Of a stretch of DNA of 64,000 nucleotides, positions 54,301-59,620 are shown in pieces. The stretch is taken from the NCBI GenBank assembly GCA_947359465.1, contig OX375880.1, positions 13,276,120 through 13,340,119 of the forward strand, in the 5' to 3' direction. The translations under genes were made by a program, and so were the position numbers. The notes under the pieces were generated by a model. That model made no database searches. It was not told the DNA's origin and worked only from the letters and a program-made list of their open reading frames with translations. This DNA is from Metellina segmentata (Eukaryota > Arthropoda > Arachnida > Araneae > Tetragnathidae). Position 1 is the stretch's first letter. Every line of letters starts with the position of its first letter.

Positions 54301-56785
54301 TAATTCTCTAATTTCTTTTTCAAAGTGCTACAAATATGAAATGTGTATATATATGTAATAATGTACCACAGATAAATATTACATGATGACAAGGGTGCTG
54401 TGAGAAAATTATAATTATCTTAAGGGTGCCACCACTTGGATAAGTTAGGGAACCTCTGTGTTTGTTTATTCTTGTAGTTAGCAATAGAGATTAAAAGAGT
54501 AGAAATATACATTTTCACACACAGCCATTAAAATGTCAGCAGGAAAAAAGAAAGATCCAATATGAATTAAAACTAAGTGATAATCCAATTATTATTGCTG
54601 CTCGGCAGTTTTTTTTAAATCAGAATTTACTATACTCTGATTATTTCTGAGATATATTCTACTTCTTAGACTATAGTTTAGGTCTGTCACTTACACTTGC
54701 TGATAAATTTGTTAACATGATGATGTAATTTTCTCAAGAAAAACTATGTAGGCTGTCAACTTGTGTTTTAAAGTTAAATAAATGTTGAGTAAATATTGAT
54801 TTACCATTTCACAAATTCTGATTGTTTACTTAAAATAAATATTGGTTTAGATGTCATGTCACAAATTCAATTTTTTATTTAACAAATTTATATATATTTA
54901 TTATATAAACAGTGTTTAGGGCCTGCAGAAATTTGAATAGAAAAATCCTATTTAAATCAAAATAATCCGATTTAAATCAAATAAATCCGATTAATTGATT
55001 TTTTTACACCCTGGTTATATCTACTTCAGTAAAACCATCTTCCTTTGACTCTTGTTAGCAGGGTGTTTTTCTAGATTTTCAATCGTTTGGATATTTGATT
55101 TTGCTGCATGAGTTGGAACCAGGTACTACAGGTAAGTTGTAAGTCTGCTGTGTAGGGAGAGCTGAGTCATGCGCTATGAGCAGGTAGAGAGATGGCTCTT
55201 CTGGCTTTTTGAATTGTTTGTGTTGCTACTTCATGGTAGGGACGTTAAGAAAAGTCTCAGAACTGATACATAATCACCAACATTTTTTAATCACAGTTCT
55301 ACCCGTTACTGCATTTTCAAAATAACAGTGATTTGGTAGCAATGAGTGGGAATTTTGGTGATTCGGTAACAATGACTGAGTGCTAAGCTATATTGTTTAA
55401 CCCTGATGCAGCGATTGATTGAGTGATAGCAGCCAATGTAACTTAACCCTTATCGATGACCACGACTGGGAATTCGTGATTCGGTAATAGTGAAACTTGG
55501 AACTGTGAATTAGCATTGGTGATTTGGTGTTGTGAGGGGTGAACTGGTTTATCTGTGATTTGGTGGGAGGGGGGGGGGACTGGTTTATCTGTGATTCAGT
55601 GGAGTAGATGCATACCTGTGTGGGCTCTGACAATTTATTCGTGTTTCACTAGGGGGATAAGATTTTCAACCGGGATGCTGTATAAGGGACGTATGTAAGG
55701 GGATACATCAGGGTGCCATGAATTATTGTGCTAAGCTTTTTCAATAAAGCTTAGGGTCCTGACTATAAAAAAAAAATCCAACAGTTGAAAGGAAAGGAAA
55801 GATCAGCATTTCTAAAATGTGTTATTTTAAATGACAAATTAATCATTGATATTCTTTCAGTAATTTTCTTATGTTGTGACTATGTGAGCTGTTAAATTCT
55901 TTTTCATTTGTTGAAAGTTTTTTACTTTAGTTAAAATAAAAAATTTCTTACCTCTTGTAAATTGTTTTAAATTATAAAAAAATGACAAATGAGATGAGAG
56001 ATTGAAATAGGTGTAATAATAGCTCCAAGATTTTATGAGTTGAATGAGACTAATTCACAACCATCAGATGATTCTTTAGAATTCCCAGTGAATGGAACAA
56101 GAACATGGCTGTTCGTGACTTTTTTTGTACACTGAAAAGTTCTTTTATTCTGTAAGACAATTTCACATGCTCCAGTTTTGCATTCATTTCGTTGTTGCTT
56201 TAAAATCCTAAATACTCCATTACTAAAATTAGTACCTTGCACGTGTCTTGAGAGTTGAGCCTTCATAGGTTGTCATATTATTACATTAAATACAGCATGA
56301 AAGACGACACTTACAATAAAATAAGTATGCATAGTCATGCCCAGATTGGAGAATGTAAATTCAGCTGAGAAATTGTTTTAAACATATCGGTACTACATCA
56401 GCAAAGCTAGAAATGAAAAAATATATTCCAAAGAAATATGTGATGCTGAAATTAGTATAGAAAAACCATTACTAAATTCTTGCGTTATAACTCAAATTTA
56501 AAACTTACTATTCTTAATCTGAATTCAACGCAACTCGATAATCAAGTTTTTTTCTATAGAATTGATGTTACCCCAGTTCACACAAACATGTTTCACTGTG
56601 AATCATCGAATCACTTTCTCTTAAATGTAATCGCTATTTACAAAAGCTGTGGAATATATTTGCGCAATTTAAATAAACTGTTATTCTCTTTCTAGATATT
56701 TATGAATTGCAAAAATTGTGTGAATCCTGAAAAGATAAAGAAATTGGTACTTACTTACATTTCAATGATCAAGACCAAATCCTGA
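18208..56785 (+). CDS. PHRF1: PHRF1 orthologue (PHD and RING finger domain protein 1), complete coding region
   Basis: Eleven coding exons (18208-18397, 19074-19231, 19335-19418, 21223-21445, 33136-33248, 36938-37150, 38957-39153, 40670-40717, 43169-50015, 52097-52222, 56696-56785) have GT/AG borders and add up in phase to 2762 codons plus stop. Human PHRF1 is about 1650 residues. Order: acidic Ser-rich N-terminus, RING at about 84-124, PHD at 165-209, Arg/Lys-rich block, DGSLAMKD region, SUMO-type PsiKxE motifs, about 38 DLPxTQ motifs (about 1054-2034), Lys/Asp/Ser-rich region, and the C-terminal helical domain at 2692-2762. In vertebrates PHRF1 is a nuclear E3 ligase that acts on TGIF in TGF-beta signalling and in end-joining repair with NBS1 and methylated H3K36. 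The extra length lies almost wholly in exon 9. Identification is by domain order and remembered family motifs. Confidence 0.92.
19074..19231 (+). CDS. PHRF1: PHRF1 exon 2 (first part of RING)
   Basis: Acceptor GATTCAG and donor AAG/GTAACT. It encodes the zinc ligands CPIC, NCDH and FCLEC of a C3HC4 RING, then ITEWSK. It ends in phase 0. Confidence 0.93.
19335..19418 (+). CDS. PHRF1: PHRF1 exon 3 (end of RING)
   Basis: Acceptor CATTCTAG and donor AAG/GTATGC. NINTCPIDRTEFNRI supplies the last RING cysteine with Asp in the eighth position (CPID), as in other PHRF1 proteins (CPVD). A basic linker follows. Confidence 0.92.
19419..21222 (+). other. PHRF1 intron 3, no gene seen
   Basis: Mostly AT-rich. 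A G-run lies at about 20345-20355 and a short palindrome CTGGTCCTAAGGACCAG at about 20542. The part from about 20600 to 21200 is richer in CpG than its surroundings, but no coding or repeat identity could be given. Confidence 0.4.
21223..21445 (+). CDS. PHRF1: PHRF1 exon 4 (PHD finger)
   Basis: Acceptor TTCTCAAG and donor CTG/GTATTG. A C4HC3 PHD finger runs CEVC, LLLCDACD, YHCDCLDPPL, WFCPPC. This reader domain binds H3K36-methylated nucleosomes in vertebrate PHRF1. Codon use is clearly more GC-rich at third positions than in exons 1-3. It ends in phase 1, and the next exon lies 11.7 kb away past a nested transposon cluster. Confidence 0.93.
22378..22465 (+). repeat. SINE tail fragment
   Basis: ACGAGGTGTTGTCCTC, TTCCCTTGGAGATTGATCC and CCAGTACATTAATGC match the 3' part of the SINE family. 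It directly abuts the left end of the second Sailor copy. Confidence 0.55.
22874..23153 (-). repeat. 3' LTR of the Gmr1-like retrotransposon
   Basis: 280 bp, same ends as the 5' LTR. Three of the four differences from the 5' LTR are changes at CpG sites (CGCATGCGCG against TGCATGTGCG, CTGCG against CTGCA), which fits methylation-linked decay. Confidence 0.9.
23829..28079 (-). pseudogene. Pol of the Gmr1-like element: integrase, then reverse transcriptase and RNase H
   Basis: Frame 27792-28079 has the start of the integrase zinc domain and is shifted near 27835. Frame 25481-27613 then gives the integrase core (CAVDQCTRWPEA; SDQWTNF where SDxGTNF is usual; LVERFN), a linker, and a Ty3/gypsy reverse transcriptase (CIDYRYLN, LPFGLRNA, SYIDDV, FLGHIV). 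RNase H follows (YADASSYAVGA, ASKKL). A TAA replaces the expected Trp after LKKFET at 25481. Past a 1442-bp MITE the frame resumes with NADSLSRL and stops near 23829. The order INT-RT-RH is the reverse of normal gypsy elements. Confidence 0.85.
23886..25327. mobile_element. hAT-like non-autonomous element inserted in RNase H
   Basis: Ends CAGGGTTCCCACG and CGTGGGAACCATG form an inverted repeat with one mismatch. Both sides carry the 5-bp duplication AATAT (23881-23885 and 25328-25332), and removing one copy plus the element joins KGKDHI to NADSLSRL in frame. Both ends carry repeated GTCCTTGAAAGTCCTTGAA blocks. No coding capacity was found inside. Confidence 0.85.
28186..28828 (-). pseudogene. 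Zinc knuckle and aspartic protease part, frameshifted
   Basis: The frame 28382-28828 carries cysteine pairs (CFLCFEKNCFTRNC, CTKC) and the protease active site DTGAQLTVV. The frame is then lost near 28455 and continues in 28186-28476 with GQSLKAPLINLPLSKY and INITCAMVDKLCNDVLLS, the second half of a retropepsin-like fold. Each change fits a small indel. Confidence 0.7.
28792..29967 (-). CDS. Gag-like protein with DUF1759 domain (BEL/Pao type)
   Basis: 391 residues. The N-terminal third is a Leu/Glu/Lys-rich coiled coil. The segment from LPKITIDKFYGNPQEWQTFF through SKIDKFNYLLSLLSG, AALKTVEG, LKERFGR and SLRKLYDTC is the DUF1759 signature found in BEL/Pao gag proteins. It ends in a first zinc knuckle (CFCLFCGSETHAKEKC). 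The frame breaks at a run of nine A (28800-28808), after which the -1 frame continues the zinc knuckles. This is either a lost base or a -1 frameshift site. Confidence 0.8.
   Translation of the reverse strand: MAETELPKLRKERKVVRSAITKVTSSIESLIGSSNLEELELESENLEEQLEILKVKSVALKALDIKVKDLTDVKDIETEIESTLDYEEKIAKWNYRGFKLLKESRNANNTVSDGSSNDASNMSIGSEVVNVKLPKITIDKFYGNPQEWQTFFNSFDTAINQNNELSKIDKFNYLLSLLSGAALKTVEGISLSPENYDEAIQILKERFGRKDILISLYMHKLLNLQPVRSSSDIYSLRKLYDTCNVQIRSLNSLGIKTESYGNLFHPLLLKNIPRDLALDFARQKANSEDFNVDELMCFLKLELQSREMVQNFSYDKNYHNNSYNSPNKHFNTHDEKNKPFPSTQSFQGWRQMERTHKINKIATVKCFCLFCGSETHAKEKCLMTPEEKKIV
30073..30090 (-). promoter_or_regulatory. Primer binding site of the Gmr1-like element
   Basis: One base after the 5' LTR, the minus strand reads TGGTGTCAGAAAAGCGGG. 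This would pair with a tRNA ending in CTGACACCA. A leucine tRNA is a reasonable guess but was not checked. Confidence 0.6.
30092..30375 (-). repeat. 5' LTR of the Gmr1-like retrotransposon
   Basis: 284 bp. Read on the minus strand it starts TGTCATGATCCGCGCATGCG and ends GATGTTCACA. It has an extra ACAC unit relative to the other LTR. Confidence 0.9.
30923..32321 (-). pseudogene. Broken DD82E transposase of the second Sailor copy
   Basis: Near-identical to the 6412-7809 product but inactivated twice. An extra base near 31694 changes TGGCAAGAC to TGGCCTAGAC and shifts the frame. A GGA-to-TGA change at 31622-31624 adds a stop after the LAAPK motif. The first part covers the helix-turn-helix and the first catalytic Asp; the second part (30923-31564) keeps MDNAPYH and LNPIEMIW. 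Start taken at MAEKGTSPS by analogy with copy 1. Confidence 0.88.
33136..33248 (+). CDS. PHRF1: PHRF1 exon 5
   Basis: Acceptor AAATTTAG and donor CCG/GTAAAA. It encodes AGPSGYQSRRIIPRTTASEA and VRTRVQRLRDNITSSKVP, a basic stretch equivalent to the RTRQSERVRATVNRNR segment of vertebrate PHRF1. Phase 1 in, phase 0 out. Confidence 0.9.
33518..33795 (+). repeat. SINE copy
   Basis: GGTAGCCCAGTTGGAAGAGT head, then TGCATGCTAAATCT, CCTCAAAT, GTGGAGTACCAGCTCA, ACGGTTCAAAATTACGA and CAATAGCCCGTTGTGTTGCT. Same type as 16545-16815 and 52515-52815. Confidence 0.75.
34182..34257 (+). repeat. tRNA-like sequence, probably a SINE head
   Basis: GGTTCGATTCC at about 34233 is a perfect B-box, and an A-box-like AGCAAAGTGATCATGCCC lies about 45 bp upstream. 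No complete acceptor stem forms, so this is not called a tRNA gene. Confidence 0.5.
34278..34590 (+). repeat. tRNA-derived SINE, well preserved
   Basis: The head contains TATAGTGGTTAAGG (A-box) and GGTTCGAATCC (B-box, about 34330), the internal Pol III promoter of a tRNA. The body runs TGTATGGTGTAGAGGCGGCT, AAATCTGTCATGGCC, GAGAGTGGGGTGCCAGCTCA, GTGGTTCAAAATTACGAGG and CAATAGCCCGTTAGG. The same body follows a different head in other copies. Located in PHRF1 intron 5. Confidence 0.85.
34605..34755 (+). repeat. Repeat with CCAA-type tail
   Basis: TTTCTCTCTTCT, AAACTTTC, TACTTGATATTGTA, CACAGCATGGCCAA and CATAAAACCCCAAAGCC lead into CCAACCAACCAAC. The same blocks recur at 36315-36460 and, degraded, near 37670 and 62025-62090. 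The short-unit tail suggests a SINE or LINE 3' end. Confidence 0.6.
34756..36314 (+). other. PHRF1 intron 5, unassigned
   Basis: AT-rich intron. No open frame with recognisable motifs and no further repeat that I could place. Confidence 0.4.
36315..36460 (+). repeat. Second copy of the CCAA-tailed repeat
   Basis: TTTCTCTCTTCTGTGTGAG, TTACTGGATATTGTA, GACACAGCATGGCTAATACT and GTAAAAACCCAACCAACCA follow the order of the copy at 34605-34755. Confidence 0.6.
36938..37150 (+). CDS. PHRF1: PHRF1 exon 6 (Arg/Lys-rich)
   Basis: Acceptor TTTTGCAG and donor ACT/GTGAGT; exactly 71 codons. It begins SITRPKTQTPQKRKRRTYRR, equivalent to the RPLTPRTPARRKRKTRRRKK block of vertebrate PHRF1, and ends with a run of Arg and Lys (YRRRRRRRKRK). 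It probably supplies nuclear localisation and nucleic-acid or chromatin contact. Confidence 0.92.
37701..38025 (+). repeat. tRNA-derived SINE, degraded head
   Basis: TTAGATCGGAAGGTTCCTAGTT then CAAATCC is a decayed B-box. GTGTATGGTGTAGAGGCGAC, AGAGAGTGGGGTGCCAGCTC, ATGATTCAAAATTACATGG and CTAGTACGATGTT match the copy at 34278-34590. Confidence 0.75.
38957..39153 (+). CDS. PHRF1: PHRF1 exon 7
   Basis: Acceptor CTTGCAG and donor AAA/GTAACT. It encodes RSRSTRTGKTVSAKNRIAGV, then LGICKPNKGVSIPDVK and CAIFGRRDQLMDFSE. The RIAGVLGICKP and FGRRD segments parallel the RIARTLGLRRP and LFGDPYELD segments of vertebrate PHRF1. It ends in phase 2. Confidence 0.92.
39490..39920 (-). repeat. Opposite-strand copy of the 16880-17115 repeat
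   Basis: On the minus strand it starts near 39920 with ACAAAGTCCCAAATCCGGAC, GTCCGAAATTGTCC, AGAACAAGGACCGAATTTGA and AAAATAACGGACATGTGCAG, as in the other copy. It then extends about 300 bp further to a second GTCCGAAATT-like end near 39530, so the element probably has inverted ends. Confidence 0.6.
40670..40717 (+). CDS. PHRF1: PHRF1 exon 8, 48 nt
   Basis: Acceptor TTTTACAG and donor CAG/GTATGT. It encodes FNEDLPSTSSASSSS and joins exons 7 and 9 only in the expected frame (phase 2 in, phase 2 out). Confidence 0.8.
41083..41292 (-). repeat. Degraded tRNA-derived SINE (tRNA-Gly-like head)
   Basis: The minus strand from about 41290 reads CTAGTATAGTGGTCATAGTG (A-box), then TTGTCTTCCACCCAG in the place of the anticodon arm and GGGTTTGGATCCCGG as a decayed B-box, close to the layout of a tRNA-Gly. 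The body below 41220 was not matched to the other SINEs. Confidence 0.5.
41732..42931 (+). mobile_element. Tc1-like DNA transposon relic
   Basis: Inverted ends CACTACCTTACAATAATGGA (left) and, from the right, CACTACCCTACAATAATGGA enclose 1200 bp. TA follows the right end; the left flank has decayed to TG. The transposase inside is frameshifted. It sits in PHRF1 intron 8 in the same orientation as the gene. Confidence 0.88.
41890..42784 (+). pseudogene. Tc1 transposase, frameshifted
   Basis: The first part (about 41890-42079) has the paired-like helix-turn-helix IVGCHISGKSIRAIAVELSQ and STVGEVMKKWQTT. The frame then shifts near 42060, and a second part (42107-42784) gives GRAWVWQ, YFQDNNAPCHVA and SPDLNLIEHLWDALE, the second Asp and final Glu of a DD34E enzyme. 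The first catalytic Asp region (LWSDGS) is in another frame, so several indels have accumulated. Confidence 0.85.
43169..50015 (+). CDS. PHRF1: PHRF1 exon 9, giant exon with DLPxTQ and SUMO-motif arrays
   Basis: Acceptor TTTCTCAG and donor AAG/GTATTT; 6847 nt, phase 2 in and 0 out. It begins NQRNVPQASTSSSNLLDSIL and DGSLAMKD, equivalent to the LLGSILSGQSLL and HRDGSLSAKR of vertebrate PHRF1, which anchors the identity. Next come two KEERKHHSSIFGD repeats, PsiKxE motifs (VKVEP, IKEEPLSSDDD, VKDEPLSTDEE, VKEENPSSDEE; later IKEEPS, IKDEPLSSEDE), and about 38 TQ sites mostly as DLPxTQL/V between 45105 and 48045. A Lys/Asp/Ser/His-rich low-complexity part spans about 48590-49720, ending with VADLLKPR and NALDVLNDVADEIM. 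Most of it is predicted disordered. TQ sites are ATM/ATR consensus; regulation through them is inference. Confidence 0.93.
45141..45620 (+). repeat. Coding 48-bp minisatellite in PHRF1 (10 units)
   Basis: One EDLPSTQLAGPSSLQK unit is followed by nine units of DDLPLTQVAGPSSLQ(K/I/M), starting every 48 bp from 45189. Units differ at very few bases, so the array has been homogenised or expanded recently. The frame is kept because the unit is a multiple of three. Confidence 0.95.
46176..46358 (+). repeat. Second coding 48-bp array in PHRF1
   Basis: The unit DDLPCTQLAGLPCTQV is present about 3.5 times (one unit has GDLPC). The period is the same 16 residues as the first array, but the sequence is different and carries two TQ sites per unit. 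Confidence 0.9.
50187..50746. mobile_element. pogo/Tigger-like MITE
   Basis: Left end CAGTTGAACCTCGCTGTAGT and right end AGGGTTCGACTG (complement CAGTCGAACCCT) are bordered by TA at 50185-50186 and 50747-50748. TATAGTGAAC-type motifs recur inside near both ends, as in pogo/Tigger elements. At 560 bp it has no coding capacity. Located in PHRF1 intron 9. Confidence 0.8.
51045..51146. repeat. End fragment of the CAGGGTTCCCAC hAT-like family
   Basis: GTCTGGAAAAGTCTGGGAATTT and GGGTGGGAACCCTG correspond to one end of the element at 23886-25327 (repeated short blocks followed by GTGGGAACCCTG). The other end is missing. Confidence 0.55.
51147..52096 (+). other. PHRF1 intron 9 remainder, unassigned
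   Basis: AT-rich intron sequence with no gene or placeable repeat seen. Confidence 0.4.
52097..52222 (+). CDS. PHRF1: PHRF1 exon 10 (C-terminal domain)
   Basis: Acceptor TATTCAG and donor AAA/GTAAGT; exactly 42 codons. EIANEVKLVLKPFYSVGLLE and KDDYKDIMRRAVPK match the conserved C-terminal helices of PHRF1, including the EEYKDILRKAVHK segment. The domain resembles the SRI-type helical fold that binds phosphorylated RNA polymerase II. Confidence 0.92.
52515..52815 (+). repeat. SINE copy with intact B-box
   Basis: GAGGTAGCACTGTTGGAAGAG, GGGTTGCGAGTTCGAATCC (B-box), GTGCATGTTAAATCTG, GAGAGTGGGGTGCCAGCTCA, CGTGGCTCAAAATGACAA and CGCCAATAGCCCGTTGTGTT. The head differs from the 34278 copy but the body is shared. 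Confidence 0.8.
53055..53437. repeat. 27-bp minisatellite, about 14 units
   Basis: Units of the form CTGGTCTGGATTTTATTTCC followed by AAGAAG, AATAAT or AAGCAG repeat about 14 times with small indels. It lies in PHRF1 intron 10. Confidence 0.9.
53582..55013. mobile_element. hAT-like non-autonomous element with 8-bp target duplication
   Basis: Ends CAGGGTGTCAAGATTTAAAT and TTGATTTTTTTACACCCTG form an imperfect inverted repeat. A perfect GTTATATC lies on both sides (53574-53581 and 55014-55021), the 8-bp duplication typical of hAT elements. Subterminal GATTTAAATCA motifs are repeated near both ends. At 1432 bp it has no transposase. A decayed relative is at 10660-11757. Confidence 0.88.
55310..55610. 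repeat. Degenerate repeat of GTGATTYGGTAAYA motifs
   Basis: GTGATTTGGTAGCAATGAGT, GTGATTCGGTAACAATGACT, GTGATTCGGTAATAGTG, GTGATTTGGTG and CTGGTTTATCTGTGATT recur irregularly. A G-run lies at about 55568-55578. Confidence 0.6.
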
Positions 56786-56798
56786 CAATGATCAAAAG
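56696..56798 (+). CDS. PHRF1: PHRF1 last coding exon, stop at 56783-56785
   Basis: Acceptor TTTCTAG, then IFMNCKNCVNPEKIKKLVLT and YISMIKTKS followed by TGA. This matches the INPxKVxxLVxAYV end of the PHRF1 C-terminal domain. After the stop a donor-like AAAAG/GTAATT follows at 56798, so the exon may be spliced to a 3' UTR exon at 62213. The stop lies 13 nt before that junction, too close to trigger normal nonsense decay. Confidence 0.85.
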
Positions 56799-57654
56799 GT
56801 AATTAGAATTTTTTTCTCATTGGTTTCGTTTATTTTTCTTTTGGAAAATACTGTTTCTGTCCACTTAATTTTAACTATCAATACCTGCTTTTGCTTATTT
56901 GATGAGTTTTTGAGAACTGGAGTGCCCTATATCTATTTTGTCAAGCGTTTAACTTTGCATGTCACTTCACCCCATGCACCCAACCGAAATATGAATGAAA
57001 GAAAAAAGTGCAAGAGAATCTTCAGCCCCGTCAGAAAGAACCAACTAAATACAGTTGTATCATGTTGGAAAGGTTGTTGGTTTTGAAGACAAAACCCCAA
57101 ACCTTGTTTAGAGCAGAAGTCCAGTGCATTATTAGTAAAGACCAAAAAAGCTATTACAGCTTCATTGAATTTTTTTGCAACCCCCTCTTTTGGATAGAAC
57201 ACTAAACAAAACAACTTTGTAAACAGAACATTGATTTTTTTTCTGTCATCTACTTGTAAATAAGCTTTATGAACACCAATGATCTGTAATCCTGACACAA
57301 GTTTAAATGGTATGTAACATACAGTTTTTTGGATGCAACGTGCAGGTACTCGCAAAGTGAATATGTTTTTTTAGTGTGTTCAGTTTGGTATTAAAACACT
57401 ACTGCTTTGCAAGGTTTCTGCAGTTGAGTTGATAAAAATGTGAATTTTTACTTATGCATTTTTAAATACCAATAATGCTAGTCATTGTGACATGTACGGA
57501 TATTTTTAATACACATTAATTCATGTATTTATGTTGTTTTATGGCAAGCGTTTACACAAAAGTTTAACTGATGCAGTTTTCAAAGTTGGCTAGAAATGAA
57601 AGTATCACCGAAGACAATTTGCGTGTCCTTAGAATGTTAATGACCATATGTATT
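56799..57654. other. No gene seen between PHRF1 and gypsy element
   Basis: AT-rich. A 140-residue open frame on the minus strand (56933-57355) has no recognisable motif or splice support. Confidence 0.4.
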
Positions 57655-57871
57655 TAATGCGTTCTACGTATTCAGGAAACATGAACAGGTTAAGTTTAAC
57701 AACTATAAATTTAATAAATAAGATAAGAAGGGTTTAAGTTTAGTTACAGAAGAGTTGTAGCAGACACAGCACGGACAAGGTTAAAATGCTAAGTGAAGAG
57801 CTGGAACACAACAGCAGATTGAGTTCACTACAGTTCCACACTCTGGAGTTGAGTGGTTGCTGTCCGCTGCA
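57655..57871 (-). repeat. 3' LTR of the RT-less gypsy element
   Basis: 217 bp. It is preceded on the minus strand by the purine tract GGGAGGGGAG. It differs from the 5' LTR by A/C in TAATAAATAAG against TAATAACTAAG, and by A/G in ACACAACAGC against ACACAGCAGC. Confidence 0.88.
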
Positions 57872-57887
57872 TACTCCCCTCCCAGTG

Positions 57888-59075
57888 TCAACGATACCTA
57901 GCTGGGAAGCGTACAGTACGTCCTGAACGAGTAGTTCTTGCCTCTGCCGGTGGTGTAGTATCAGTTGATTGGAGGTCAGCTGGTGGCTGTGGTAGGATAG
58001 GCCCCTTGTTTGTGACTATGTCCTCAGCGTTATCGATGAAGGCAGGTTTTACTCCATCCACGGACACTGTCACAGGTTTCCCCTTTATGTCCAAGTTAAC
58101 CGTCTTGTTGTTGCACTTGAGAACACGAAAGGGTCCGTCGTAGGGCTGTTGGAGAGGTTTCCTAACCAGGTCTCTCCGAAGGAAAACGTGTGATGCCGTT
58201 GAGAGTTCTCCATGGACAAACGTCGGACGACTTCCATGGTGCTTGGGTGGCTGTGGTCGTAGCAGATTCATGTGGGCATGGAGCTTACCCACAAAACTGG
58301 CAGGGTCGCAGTCAGGTTTGCTTTTGTGGAAGAACTCTCCTGGAAGTGTCAGGGTTTTTCCAAAGACTAAATCTGCTGGGGTGCAACCGAGATCTTCCTT
58401 CAGGGACGCACGAAGACCAAGAAGGATTGTTGGAAGAACCTCAGTCCAACGTTCGGTGGCGTGGCACTTTATTGCAGTCTTGAGTGGCCGGTGGAATTGT
58501 TCAATCATGCCATTGGCTTGGGGATGATAGCTTGTCGTTCTGGAACGGTGTGTGCCAAGGAACTTGGTAAGGGACCGGAACAACGAAGCTTCAAATTGCC
58601 GACCCTGATCTGTGGTTACTGTGACAGGGGTTCCATACCGTGACACCCAACAGGTAAAGAATGCCTCGGCAACTGTCTCTGCAGTGATGTCCTTGAGAGG
58701 CTGTGCTTCAGGCCATCTGGTGAACCTGTCAATCATTGTCATGCAATACGTGTATCCGTTGGATGGAGGGAGTGGGCCAACCAAGTCCAGGTGAACATGG
58801 TCGAATCTTTGAGAAGGTTCAGTGAAAGTTGATAGAGGTGATTTGGTGTGGCGGTGGATCTTTGATTTCTGGCAGGCTAAACAGTGTTTTGCCCATTTGG
58901 CAGAATCAGAGGATATCGAAGGCCACACGAAACGACTCTTCAACAAGTGAGTGGTTCGGCGTGTACCTGGGTGAGCCAAGTTGTGTAGAGCCGAGAACAC
59001 ACTCTGACGGTGCTCCTTAGGAATGTATGGCCGTGCCACACCAGTTGAGAAAACGCACGTGATCTCAAAGTCACA
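57888..59075 (-). CDS. Gypsy integrase and C-terminal domain
   Basis: STGVARPYIPKEHRQSVF leads into a zinc-binding part (HNLAHPGTRRTTH, CLACQKSK), then the DDE core: DHVHLDLVGPLPP, VTTDQGRQFEASLF and HPQANGMIEQFHRPLK. A linker and a GPFRVLKCNNKTVNLDIKG chromo/GPF-like end follow. No stop or frameshift, so the integrase is open through the core. It is in a different frame from the protease, so it may not be expressed from the normal polyprotein. Confidence 0.82.
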   Translation of the reverse strand, partial: CDFEITCVFSTGVARPYIPKEHRQSVFSALHNLAHPGTRRTTHLLKSRFVWPSISSDSAKWAKHCLACQKSKIHRHTKSPLSTFTEPSQRFDHVHLDLVGPLPPSNGYTYCMTMIDRFTRWPEAQPLKDITAETVAEAFFTCWVSRYGTPVTVTTDQGRQFEASLFRSLTKFLGTHRSRTTSYHPQANGMIEQFHRPLKTAIKCHATERWTEVLPTILLGLRASLKEDLGCTPADLVFGKTLTLPGEFFHKSKPDCDPASFVGKLHAHMNLLRPQPPKHHGSRPTFVHGELSTASHVFLRRDLVRKPLQQPYDGPFRVLKCNNKTVNLDIKGKPVTVSVDGVKPAFIDNAEDIVTNKGPILPQPPADLQSTDTTPPAEARTTRSGRTVRFPARYR

Positions 59076-59620
59076 GTCCGGCAGTCTGTGTTGTGAGGAG
59101 TTGATCCTCCAAGTGCAGTAGGATTCGTAATCTCCGGGAAGTGTCTCAGGATGTTTCCAAAATCATCAACAGCTGCACAAATGGTGGTAACTGACGGCTG
59201 GGATGCAGGCATCACTGAGCAGAAAGTGTGTAGAGATGTTAGTTTGTTGATAAGCTTCTTTTGTTTGAGGTCAATCAACAAATCAAAGTGCATAAGAAAG
59301 TCTGCGCCGATGATCGGTGATGTAACATCAGCGATGATGAATGTCCACAAAAATGGCTTTCTTAAACCAAGGTCGAGTTGTTTGTTTACAAAACCATATG
59401 CAGGAATTTTGGTGTTGTTTGCAGCATAGAGGGCGAAATTGGATTGTGGCGCTGTTTTCTTGTGCGATGCTGGTGGAAGAACCGAGATCTCTGAGCCAGA
59501 GTCGATCAAGAACTTTAGTCCACTCTTGCGGTCGTGGACAAAAAGCCTGCTGGTCTTGGTTGCAGCCTCCGCCATGCCAGCTACTGTGACGGGACTGACA
59601 CGTTTTTTTGGAAAGCACAA
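59075..59620 (-). CDS. Gypsy aspartic protease, truncated pol
   Basis: The -1 frame relative to gag. FLIDSGSEISVLPP is the retropepsin active site, followed by LYAANNTKIPAYG, LGLRKPFLWTFIIADV and IIGADFLMHFDLLIDL. The N-terminal linker of reverse transcriptase begins (ITNPTALGGSTPHNTDC) and is cut where the deletion joins integrase, near 59060-59090. The open frame continues out of register to 58940. Confidence 0.8.

Noticed and set aside
56933..57355. 140-residue minus-strand open frame downstream of PHRF1
   Set aside because: Hydrophobic chance frame with no motif; lies between two annotated units without promoter or splice evidence.
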